This document shows, piece by piece, positions 31,882-38,952 of a stretch of DNA of 64,000 nt. A program made the position numbers and the translations under genes. The notes under the pieces are model-generated. The model worked only from the letters and a program-made list of their open reading frames with translations, did not search any database and was not told the DNA's origin. How positions within the stretch are numbered: the stretch's first letter is position 1; the number at the start of each line of letters is the position of its first letter. Location of the stretch: positions 44,206 through 108,205 of the forward strand of contig CABUDS010000003.1 in the NCBI GenBank assembly GCA_902490405.1, read 5' to 3'. Origin of the DNA: an uncultured Collinsella sp. GTDB taxonomy: Bacteria > Actinomycetota > Coriobacteriia > Coriobacteriales > Coriobacteriaceae.

Positions 31882-33309
31882 TTAGGCCTCGACGGTATCC
31901 AGGTCAAAGCCAAAGTAACGGACCGCATTGTTGTAGCTGATGTCGCGCACGATGTCGCCCAGCAGCTCCATGTCGGCCGGATACTTGCCCTGCTCGACCC
32001 ACTCACCGATCACGCTGCACAGCACGCGGCGGAAGTACTCGTGGCGCGGGTAGGACAGGAAGGAGCGGGAATCGGTAAGCATGCCCACAAAGTTGCCCAG
32101 CACGCCCTCGTTGGCAAGGGCCGTGAGCTGTTCGCGCATACCGACCTCGTTGTCGTTGAACCACCAAGCAGAACCGTTCTGGATCTTGCCGGCAGTCGGA
32201 GCCTCCTGGAAGCAGCCCATCACGGTATCGATCATGGTGTTGTCGATGGGGTTCAGACTGTACAGGATGGTCTTGGGCAAGCCGCAGGTCTCCTGGATGG
32301 AGTTGAGGAAATCGGCGAGCTGGTCGGACGGCGTGTAGTTGGAGATGCAGTCGTAGCCGGTGTCGGGACCGAGCTTGGCAAACATGGCGCGGTTATTGTC
32401 ACGCTTGCAGCCAAAGTGCAGCTGCATGGCCCAACCCAGACGGACATACTCGCCAGCGACAAACTGCATAAAGGCAGTCTTGTACTTGAGGACCTCATCC
32501 TCGGTAAGCGGCTCGGCGGCAAGGCCCTTGGCAAAAATGGCCTCGATCTCGTCAGCGGTAGCCGGAACGTACATAACGTAGTCGAGCGCGTGGTCGGAAG
32601 CGCGGCAACCCAGCTCGTGGGCGACGTCGTAGCGCTTGGAGATGGCGGTCTTCATGCCCTCGAAGTCGCTGACCTCAATGCCGGCAACCTCGGAGAGGTG
32701 TTTGCAGTAGTCGGCGAACTCCTGGCCGCGCTCGATGCGCAGGGCGGCATCGGGGCGCATGGCAGGAACGACCTGAACGTCAAAACTGTCGTCGGCGGCA
32801 ATCTTCTTGTGCCACTCAAAGCTGTCGGCGGGGTCATCAGTAGTGCAGATCATGCGGACGTTGGACTGCTTGATCAGGTTGCGGCAGGTAAAGCTAGCCT
32901 CGGCGAGCTTGACGTTGGCAAGGTCCCAGACCTCCTGAGCGGTTTTGCCGTTCAGGACGCCCTCGTAGCCAAAGTAACGCTTAAGCTCCAGGTGGCTCCA
33001 CTCAAAGACGGGGTTGCCCACACAACGGCCCAGGGTCTCGGCCCACTTCTGGAACTTCTCGCGAGCAGGGGCATCGCCGGTAATGAAGCGCTCGTCGACG
33101 CCGTTGGCACGCATCAGGCGCCACTTGTAGTGGTCACCGCCCAGCCAAACCTCGGTGATGTTCTCAAAACGCTTGTCGTCCCAGATCTCCTTGGGAGAAA
33201 TGTGGCAGTGGTAGTCAACGATGGGCATGCCCTCGGCAAAGTTGTGGAACAGCTCCTCACCGGTTTTGGTGCTCAGCAGGAAATCCTGATCGTCCATGAA
33301 GTTTTTCAT
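31882..33309 (-). CDS. uxaC: Uronate isomerase
   Basis: Converts D-galacturonate to D-tagaturonate (and glucuronate to fructuronate). It is 475 residues, an amidohydrolase-superfamily TIM barrel with metal ligands in PIVDYHCHISPKEI, then LQLHFG-type and TDSRSFLSYPRHEYFRR segments. The start at 33309 has a GGGG stretch upstream; the open frame extends 22 codons without one. First gene of the operon, under two strong operators and directly downstream of a LacI-type gene. Confidence 0.95.
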   Translation of the reverse strand: MKNFMDDQDFLLSTKTGEELFHNFAEGMPIVDYHCHISPKEIWDDKRFENITEVWLGGDHYKWRLMRANGVDERFITGDAPAREKFQKWAETLGRCVGNPVFEWSHLELKRYFGYEGVLNGKTAQEVWDLANVKLAEASFTCRNLIKQSNVRMICTTDDPADSFEWHKKIAADDSFDVQVVPAMRPDAALRIERGQEFADYCKHLSEVAGIEVSDFEGMKTAISKRYDVAHELGCRASDHALDYVMYVPATADEIEAIFAKGLAAEPLTEDEVLKYKTAFMQFVAGEYVRLGWAMQLHFGCKRDNNRAMFAKLGPDTGYDCISNYTPSDQLADFLNSIQETCGLPKTILYSLNPIDNTMIDTVMGCFQEAPTAGKIQNGSAWWFNDNEVGMREQLTALANEGVLGNFVGMLTDSRSFLSYPRHEYFRRVLCSVIGEWVEQGKYPADMELLGDIVRDISYNNAVRYFGFDLDTVEA

Positions 33310-33361
33310 CAAACAACCCCTTTGTTGGCGGAGCGGGCGCACGATGCGCTCGTTATCCTCT

Positions 33362-33377
33362 AGGTGAACGTTCACTA
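33362..33377. promoter_or_regulatory. Operator 1 before uxaC
   Basis: AGGTGAACGTTCACTA, 53 bases before the start codon. Confidence 0.7.
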
Positions 33378-33399
33378 TACTAATTCATTGCGACTTAAA

Positions 33400-33415
33400 A
33401 GGTGAACGTTCACCT
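33400..33415. promoter_or_regulatory. Operator 2 before uxaC
   Basis: AGGTGAACGTTCACCT, perfect palindrome, 38 bp from the first copy. Confidence 0.75.
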
Positions 33416-33428
33416 AACCACCATGGGG

Positions 33429-33456
33429 TGAACGGTCGATTTTGCCCGTTCAACGG
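33429..33456 (-). promoter_or_regulatory. Second conserved upstream element, CCGTT boxes (uxaC copy)
   Basis: Same 28-bp block as 28480-28507 (24 of 28 positions), again upstream of the operators. CCGTTCAACGG at one end is itself a palindrome. Confidence 0.55.
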
Positions 33457-33548
33457 TTACTGGAGCCGTGACTTGTATGTATTGCGAATTGGCAGGCGTC
33501 CCCGAATACCGAACTTGAGCGCTTTGGCCAGGTGGGTCATGTTCCGCC

Positions 33549-33739
33549 GTGCATTTTTGGGAGTATTCAGCATCGGAGCACACCGCGCACCGTCTTCGAA
33601 GCCCTATCTGATGCTCATATTGCGCCCAATCGGCATAAATAAATGCCCCCGATGGCGAATTACGCCATCGGGGGCACTTAAAACAGTCGTCCTAACCTCT
33701 TTCGGGACACGCCATTGCTGAATACTCCAAAAAATGCAC
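33549..33739. repeat. Possible MITE-like element with 24-bp terminal inverted repeats
   Basis: Arms at 33549-33572 and 33716-33739 match in 23 of 24 positions (GTGCATTTTTGG ... at one end, inverted at the other). The 143-bp interior contains the terminator of the LacI gene. There is no reading frame in it. Confidence 0.5.
33644..33676 (-). terminator. Terminator of the LacI-type gene
   Basis: A 14-bp stem TGCCCCCGATGGCG/CGCCATCGGGGGCA, 5-base loop, followed on the minus strand by TTTATTTATG. Confidence 0.85.
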
Positions 33740-33768
33740 GTCGCAAGAGGGGGCACCTGACTAAACGG

Positions 33769-34848
33769 CTAAATTCCCGCAAGCTCGCAGTAGCGGTCGA
33801 CGTTGCTGGCAAACACCATCTCCACAGCACCCTTCTGCACGGGCTCCGCCGGAGTTTTACCCCACAGCAGATACTCGCCCAAGGTCTTGGCGCCACGGTA
33901 GGCCAGGCTCACCGGGTCCTTATAGACAATATTGGTAAAGATGCCACGGCGCAAGGCCAAGGCGCTCTCGGGGAACAGGTCGTTGCCGATTACCATGACC
34001 TTGCCGGCCTTGCCGCTTGAAACAAGCGCGTCGGCGACCACCTCGGAACCAACGGCAAAAACGCTACAGATGAGCTCGGGAGCATCCGGCGCACTCAAGC
34101 GCTGCTCAAGCTCGCGCTCGAGCTGTTTGACTTGCGCATGGGCGCCGGCAAGGTCCTCAACCTGCCATGGAATATCGTGTTCGCGCAGGTAATTATGAAA
34201 GGCGCGGGCGGTCAGGTAGTGTGAATCGGTATAGGGGTCGCCCGCCAACAGGAGCACGCGGGCGTCAACCCCAGAAGCGTGGACCAGATTTGCCGCCTGC
34301 TCCGCCATAAGACTGCCCGCCGCGGAATAGTCCGCCAGACTGGCACCCAGGCGATCGAGGTGCGGGCGGTCGCCGTCTACGAGCTCGATTGTCACGCCCG
34401 CCTCGGCAATCTGCCTCAAGAGCTCGGTTGCGCGGTCATCGCCCGGAACATAGGCAAGCAGGCCGTCAATCTTCTCGCCTACCTGCAGACGCTCATCAAT
34501 CTGCTCGAGCGCATCGGCGTAGCCACCCACGCCAAATTCAACGCGCTCAACCGTAATGCCCCGGTCGATGACCTCCTGCTCAAAGCGGTTGCAGCCTTCC
34601 CAAAGGTAACGGAAAAAGTACGCCCCCTCGCACGATGCGCGGGGCAGGCAAAACACCAGGTTGATATCCTTGCGGCGCAGGCTCGAGGCACTTGTGTTGC
34701 GGTGGTAACCCATGGCCTCGGCCTTAGCATTCACCTTGGAGCGCACGGATTCGCTCACGCCGGCCTTACCCGTCAGGGCCTTGTGCACGGTATTGATGGA
34801 AACGCCAAGCTCGGCGGCTATGTCCTTCATGGTTACGCGAGCGCTCAT
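33769..34848 (-). CDS. LacI-family regulator, likely of the GGTGAACGTTCACC regulon
   Basis: A 359-residue LacI-type repressor with HTH VTMKDIAAELGVSINTVHKAL, a hinge, and a type-I periplasmic-binding sensor domain (LVFCLPRASCEGAYFF ... VIGNDLFPESALALRRG). GGAGT precedes the ATG. It lies directly upstream of uxaC on the same strand. Its operator has not been shown, but about ten copies of a LacI-style palindrome with central CG occur only around the uronate genes, and two perfect or near-perfect copies lie directly behind this gene. It is therefore the best candidate for the master repressor, with the 7161-8183 paralogue serving CGAAACCGATTTCG. Confidence 0.88.
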   Translation of the reverse strand: MSARVTMKDIAAELGVSINTVHKALTGKAGVSESVRSKVNAKAEAMGYHRNTSASSLRRKDINLVFCLPRASCEGAYFFRYLWEGCNRFEQEVIDRGITVERVEFGVGGYADALEQIDERLQVGEKIDGLLAYVPGDDRATELLRQIAEAGVTIELVDGDRPHLDRLGASLADYSAAGSLMAEQAANLVHASGVDARVLLLAGDPYTDSHYLTARAFHNYLREHDIPWQVEDLAGAHAQVKQLERELEQRLSAPDAPELICSVFAVGSEVVADALVSSGKAGKVMVIGNDLFPESALALRRGIFTNIVYKDPVSLAYRGAKTLGEYLLWGKTPAEPVQKGAVEMVFASNVDRYCELAGI

Positions 34849-34992
34849 GGGGTTACTCCGTTATAGATAAGTTGCCAATTAACAGTACAGGTAACGATAC
34901 CCCAAAATCACTCTTCAACTCGCCGCGCTCGCCGTCAAATGTGCAAAGCGCCCCGCGAACGGATGCTCGCGGGGCGCCTGGATGCCTGGACC

Positions 34993-35193
34993 TTATTTGA
35001 TACCGCGGCCCAGGTCTTCGGCAATTTTGTCCACGCCCTTAAGCGCGGCGCAGGTTTTTTTATTGGAACAATGTCCCGTGCAAACGCCACCTTGAGCGCA
35101 GTCGGCGCAAGTGCCCTTACGATAAATGCGCACGCACACGGCGACAAACGCAATGCCGATAACAGCCAGTACAACAATATCGATAGGTGCCAT
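34993..35193 (-). CDS. FeoB-associated Cys-rich membrane protein
   Basis: A 66-residue protein with one N-terminal membrane helix (IDIVVLAVIGIAFVAVCV), then a short Cys-rich tail (CADCAQGGVC, CSNKKTC). AGGAGG precedes the ATG. This matches the small FeoB-associated family, thought to assist ferrous iron transport; its exact role is not known. It lies 170 bp after feoB on the same strand. Confidence 0.85.
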   Translation of the reverse strand: MAPIDIVVLAVIGIAFVAVCVRIYRKGTCADCAQGGVCTGHCSNKKTCAALKGVDKIAEDLGRGIK

Positions 35194-35369
35194 AGCAAGC
35201 CTCCTCTAGTTAACCATCACTTACTTTACCCCATTCTCCACCTACCAAAAAGGGGCAGGTTTATTTTGGTCGGTTTTATCTGCGGAAACGCCACATCTCC
35301 CTCACCAAAAAGCCCGAGTGTCGCTGGGACACCCGGGCTCGTGGAAAGGGGCTAATCCTTATATCGGAC

Positions 35370-37697
35370 TTAAGCGGAAACTGCGGCGGAAGCGGTGTTG
35401 GTCTCATCCTCGTCGGTCCAAGCGTGCTTGGGCATGGGACGGAAGATCTGGAAGAGCATCGCAACCAGCAGCACGATGGCCACAACCGTCCAGATACCAA
35501 ACTGGCCAAGGACAAGCAGGTTGTAGAACTGGTTGATGAACAGGCCGATGACCCAAGCGAAGGCGCACTCGTAGCCGATGGCAATCGCGGTCCACTTGCC
35601 GGAGTCCATCTGATTGCGGATAGTGCCCATGGCGGCAAAGCACGGGGCGCACAGCAGGTTGAAAGCGCCGAAGGCAACGCAGGCGCCCATAGTCGGGAAC
35701 ATGCCGGCAAACGCGGTCCACAGGCTCGGGTCAGTCTCGGCGGCGTCAGCAACCGACAGCAGCGAGCCGGCGGTGGCGACGACGTTCTCCTTAGCGACAA
35801 GGCCAGAGACAGTCAGCGCAGTTGCCTGCCAGGTGCTAAAGCCGAGCGGGGCGAAGATCCAAGCGACCAGGTTGCCGAGCATGGCAAGCACAGAGTAGTC
35901 CATGAACTCCTCGGGGATGCCGTCCATCGCGGGCAGGAAGCCAAAGGAACCGTTGTAGCTACCAAAGTTGGAGAGGAACCAAACGACGACGGTGGACGCG
36001 AAGATGACCGTGCCGGCCTTCTTGATAAAGGCCCAGCAGCGCTCCCACACGTGCAGCGCCCAAGAGCGGATCGCCGGGAAGTGGTAGGCGGGAAGCTCCA
36101 TAACGAACGGCGTCGGGCGACCGGCGAAGAGCTTGGTCTTCTTGAGCATGAGGCCCGAGGCGATGACGGCAAAGACGCCCAAGAAGTAGAAGAGCGGGCT
36201 GATCCATGCGGCGGTGGCGGAAGAATCGCCGATGATGGAGCCCATGAGCAGGGCGATGATCGGCAGCTTAGCGCCACAGGGAATGAACGTGGTGGTCATG
36301 ACCGTCATGCGGCGGTCCTTCTCGTTCTCGATGGTCTTGGTGGCCATGACGCCGGGGACGCCGCAGCCCGAGGACACGAGCATGGGGATAAAGGACTTAC
36401 CGGACAGGCCAAACCGGCGGAACACGCGGTCCATGATGAAGGCGACACGGGCCATGTAGCCGCAGTCCTCCAGGAAGGACAGCATCACAAAGAGCAGGAA
36501 CATCTGCGGAACGAAGCCGAAGATGGCGCCTAAGCCGCCGACTATACCGTCGCAGACCAGCGAATCAACCAGGCCGCCGTCCTCGGTACCACCCGCCACA
36601 AGGGCGTCGTGCACCACGGTGGTAATACCCGGGACATAGGGGCCGTACTGCGCCGGGTCGACCGAGTCGGCGTTGTCGCCCGCAGCCTCAACAGCTGCGT
36701 CATAGGCGTCACGACCCTGACCGAGCACGTACCAGCCGTCGGTGCCGAAGAGCTGGTCGTTGGTGAAGTCGGTCACCGTGCCGCCCAGGGTGGAAACGGC
36801 GATGTAGTACACGCAGAACATGATGACCACAAAGATCGGCAGGCCCAGGATACGGTTGGTAACCACGCGGTCGATCTTCTCGGAGGTGCTCATCTTGGCA
36901 GGAGCCTTGGTCATGCACTCGTCGATAATGTGGGCAATCACGCCATAGCGCTCGCCGGTGATGATGGACTCGGCGTCGTCGTCGCAATCCTGCTCGCACT
37001 GGGCGACCAGCTGCTCGACGCGAGCGGCCTTCTCCTTGGTGAGGTTGATGAGCTTGCAGGCGTCCGCGTCGCGCTCAAACAGCTTGACAGCGTAGTAGCG
37101 ACGCTTGTTGGCGGGAACGCTCGCCGGCAGGTTGTTCTCGATGTGGTCCAGAACGTCCTCGATGGAGGAATCGAACTTGTGCTCCGGCACCTGGCCCTTG
37201 GAAGCAGCGGACTTCTTGACCTGCTCGAACAGCTCGTTGATGCCCCTGTTCTTAAGGGCCGAGATCATCATGACCGGGCAGCCGAGCTTCTTGGAGAGCT
37301 TGTCCGTGTCGATCTTGTCGCCGTTCTTCTCGACCAAGTCGGCCATGTTGAGGGCGACGACCACGGGCAGGCCGGTCTCGATAACCTGAAGCGCTAGGTA
37401 CAGGTTGCGCTCGAGGTTGGTGGCGTCGACCACCTGGACGACGACATCGGGCTCGCCGCTCATGAGGTAATCGCGCGAGCACTGCTCCTCGGGGCTATAG
37501 GGGGAAAGCGAGTAGATGCCGGGGAGGTCCGTGATGGTAACGTTCTTGTCGCTCAGGAGCTTGGCTTCCTTTTTCTCAACCGTGACACCGGGCCAGTTGC
37601 CAACGTAGCCGTTGGCGCCGGTGATCAGGTTGAAAAGCGTGGTCTTGCCGCAGTTGGGGTTACCCGCCAGCGCGACATGGATCTGAGAATCCGCCAT
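35370..37697 (-). CDS. feoB: Ferrous iron transporter FeoB
   Basis: The GTP-dependent Fe(II) permease of the inner membrane, 775 residues. The N-terminal G domain has G1 GNPNCGKTT, G3 DLPG and G4 NMAD, followed by a helical GDI-type domain. Two Gate regions and about eight to ten membrane helices follow (SSGCGVPGVMATK, FIPCGAKLPI with conserved Cys). A long loop of about 60 residues after the first membrane helix is a lineage feature. GGAAGAAGG precedes the ATG. It follows two feoA genes. Confidence 0.96.
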   Translation of the reverse strand: MADSQIHVALAGNPNCGKTTLFNLITGANGYVGNWPGVTVEKKEAKLLSDKNVTITDLPGIYSLSPYSPEEQCSRDYLMSGEPDVVVQVVDATNLERNLYLALQVIETGLPVVVALNMADLVEKNGDKIDTDKLSKKLGCPVMMISALKNRGINELFEQVKKSAASKGQVPEHKFDSSIEDVLDHIENNLPASVPANKRRYYAVKLFERDADACKLINLTKEKAARVEQLVAQCEQDCDDDAESIITGERYGVIAHIIDECMTKAPAKMSTSEKIDRVVTNRILGLPIFVVIMFCVYYIAVSTLGGTVTDFTNDQLFGTDGWYVLGQGRDAYDAAVEAAGDNADSVDPAQYGPYVPGITTVVHDALVAGGTEDGGLVDSLVCDGIVGGLGAIFGFVPQMFLLFVMLSFLEDCGYMARVAFIMDRVFRRFGLSGKSFIPMLVSSGCGVPGVMATKTIENEKDRRMTVMTTTFIPCGAKLPIIALLMGSIIGDSSATAAWISPLFYFLGVFAVIASGLMLKKTKLFAGRPTPFVMELPAYHFPAIRSWALHVWERCWAFIKKAGTVIFASTVVVWFLSNFGSYNGSFGFLPAMDGIPEEFMDYSVLAMLGNLVAWIFAPLGFSTWQATALTVSGLVAKENVVATAGSLLSVADAAETDPSLWTAFAGMFPTMGACVAFGAFNLLCAPCFAAMGTIRNQMDSGKWTAIAIGYECAFAWVIGLFINQFYNLLVLGQFGIWTVVAIVLLVAMLFQIFRPMPKHAWTDEDETNTASAAVSA

Positions 37698-37772
37698 TCA
37701 ATCCTTCTTCCTTGTGTGCCTGCGCTGCTTTCTCCGCGCGGGCTGGATAATGTGCTTCAACGTTGCAAGTTT

Positions 37773-37792
37773 AAGTTAGAAAATCCTAACTT
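37773..37792. promoter_or_regulatory. AAGTTAG inverted repeat between feoA and feoB
   Basis: AAGTTAG and CTAACTT, perfect 7-bp arms, six bases apart. The same half-site occurs before the first feoA. A candidate iron-regulator (DtxR/IdeR- or Fur-like) box. Confidence 0.5.
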
Positions 37793-37820
37793 TATCTGCA
37801 GAAATATTCGCCGTCGGCCC

Positions 37821-38042
37821 TTACTGGACCTCGACGACGGCAGCCTCCTCCTTGCGGATGGAAAGCTCGTAGCCGCGCACGTTGATCTCGACCGGATCAC
37901 CGAGCGGTGCAACCTTTACGACCTTGAACGAAGTGCCCTTGATGAGCCCCAGGTCCATGAGGTGGCGGCGCAGCGCGCCCTCACCGTGAAGCTTGACGAT
38001 GGTAGAGCTCTCGCCCACCTTAACGTCACCCAACGTCTTCAT
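37821..38042 (-). CDS. feoA: FeoA-domain protein (second)
   Basis: A 73-residue SH3-like FeoA protein that supports FeoB (MKTLGDVKVGES ... HLMDLGLIKGTSFKV ... YELSIRKEEA). AGGGGGA precedes the ATG. It lies 123 bp before feoB and 39 bp after the other feoA. Confidence 0.93.
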   Translation of the reverse strand: MKTLGDVKVGESSTIVKLHGEGALRRHLMDLGLIKGTSFKVVKVAPLGDPVEINVRGYELSIRKEEAAVVEVQ

Positions 38043-38081
38043 TTACTTGTCCCCCTTTCAGTTTTTACAGAATGCTGCGGA

Positions 38082-38324
38082 CTAACCGACGGTCATGATA
38101 TGCATGGCGACCTTGGAATCGATGCCAAAGCGTGCGCCCAGCACCGTGACGATGATGTTGGCGCCACTCGAGCTCACCACGTGGATCTCGCTGCCCTCGA
38201 CAAAGCCGAGGTCCTTGAGGTGGTGCTTCATGTCCTCATTGCCCTTTACACGAGACACGCGCACGGTTTCGCCCGCCTTTACCATCGAAAGCGGCATAGC
38301 CGGCATCTGCGGTCCGCAAGACAT
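38082..38324 (-). CDS. feoA: FeoA-domain protein (first)
   Basis: An 80-residue FeoA protein with an N-terminal extension (MSCGPQMPAMPLS). Core motif HHLKDLGFVEGSEIHVV. AGGAG precedes the ATG. Two unlike FeoA proteins in one feo operon are common in anaerobes and may form a mixed complex on FeoB. Confidence 0.92.
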   Translation of the reverse strand: MSCGPQMPAMPLSMVKAGETVRVSRVKGNEDMKHHLKDLGFVEGSEIHVVSSSGANIIVTVLGARFGIDSKVAMHIMTVG

Positions 38325-38366
38325 GAGTGAGCTCCTAACATCGGTTCGTCCTCAACATCGACATGG

Positions 38367-38421
38367 CAAAAGTTAGCCACGTCTATGTTCGCTTTAGTAA
38401 ACTAGCACGTGGTTAACTTTT
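38367..38421. promoter_or_regulatory. Paired AAAAGTTAGCCACGT sites before the feo operon
   Basis: AAAAGTTAGCCACGT (38368-38382) and ACGTGGTTAACTTTT (38407-38421) form an inverted pair with one mismatch. The AAGTTAG half matches the site at 37773-37792. Confidence 0.55.
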
Positions 38422-38473
38422 TTGGAAGGGTCCCCATTCAGTTTTCGAAAAAGTTTCCTATACGAAACAAAAG

Positions 38474-38506
38474 AGGCACCGCAAAGACCATCTCTTTGCG
38501 GTGCCT
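38474..38506 (-). terminator. Terminator of the HPr gene
   Basis: A 14-bp perfect stem (38493-38506 with 38474-38487), followed on the minus strand by CTTTTGTTTCG. Confidence 0.8.
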
Positions 38507-38521
38507 TGTCATACCAATTTA

Positions 38522-38548
38522 TGCAACAAAGGGGCCTGTCCCCTTGTC
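38522..38548. repeat. GGGGACAG-type short repeat behind HPr
   Basis: On the minus strand, GACAAGGGGACAGGCCCC followed by TTTGT. The same ACAAAGGGGACAG theme builds the terminator at 4939-4971. Confidence 0.45.
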
Positions 38549-38560
38549 ACATTGTTGAGG

Positions 38561-38809
38561 TTAGAGCGAGAGGTTTCTGATCGATGTGACGCAGGAGGCC
38601 TCATCCACGCCCGAAACGCGGAACACGATGTCTTCGCCACATTCGCCGTAGAGAGCCATGAGCCCCATCACATCGCGGCCGTCGGTATGGCGATCGCCGA
38701 TGCTGACCGATACGTCGCTACGATGCTTGGCAATAATGTCATAGAGCAGCGCAACCGGGCGGGCATGCAATCCCAACGGATCTTTAATCGTCTTTGTAAA
38801 CTCGACCAT
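38561..38809 (-). CDS. HPr-family phosphocarrier with Asp at position 46
   Basis: An 82-residue HPr protein of the PTS. His15 lies in GLHARPVA, the site phosphorylated by enzyme I. Position 46, a regulatory Ser in Firmicutes HPr, is Asp here (GRDVMGLMAL instead of KSIMGVMSL). GGAGGGGA precedes the ATG at 38809, and the longer open frame is not supported. It is a single-gene unit upstream of a terminator, downstream of aspS. It may be a working PTS carrier or a regulatory HPr; no enzyme I is in the window. Confidence 0.88.
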   Translation of the reverse strand: MVEFTKTIKDPLGLHARPVALLYDIIAKHRSDVSVSIGDRHTDGRDVMGLMALYGECGEDIVFRVSGVDEASCVTSIRNLSL

Positions 38810-38900
38810 GTCCCCTCCCGCGGCATCGCACATTCGGCCGGCAAACCCAGCCACGTGGTAGTTATTGTACGTTACCGGCGCACCCCCGTCCCACAAAAAA

Positions 38901-38927
38901 CGAGGGAAGGCACACGTCCTTCCCTCG
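38901..38927 (-). terminator. Terminator of aspS
   Basis: CGAGGGAAGG/CCTTCCCTCG, 7-base loop, followed on the minus strand by TTTTTTGTGG. Confidence 0.88.
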
Positions 38928-38952
38928 TTACAAGCAATATGTAGTCGCTTGC

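Noticed and set aside
35424..36533. Open frame opposite feoB
   Set aside because: Charged low-complexity product, no start signal, and feoB is complete.
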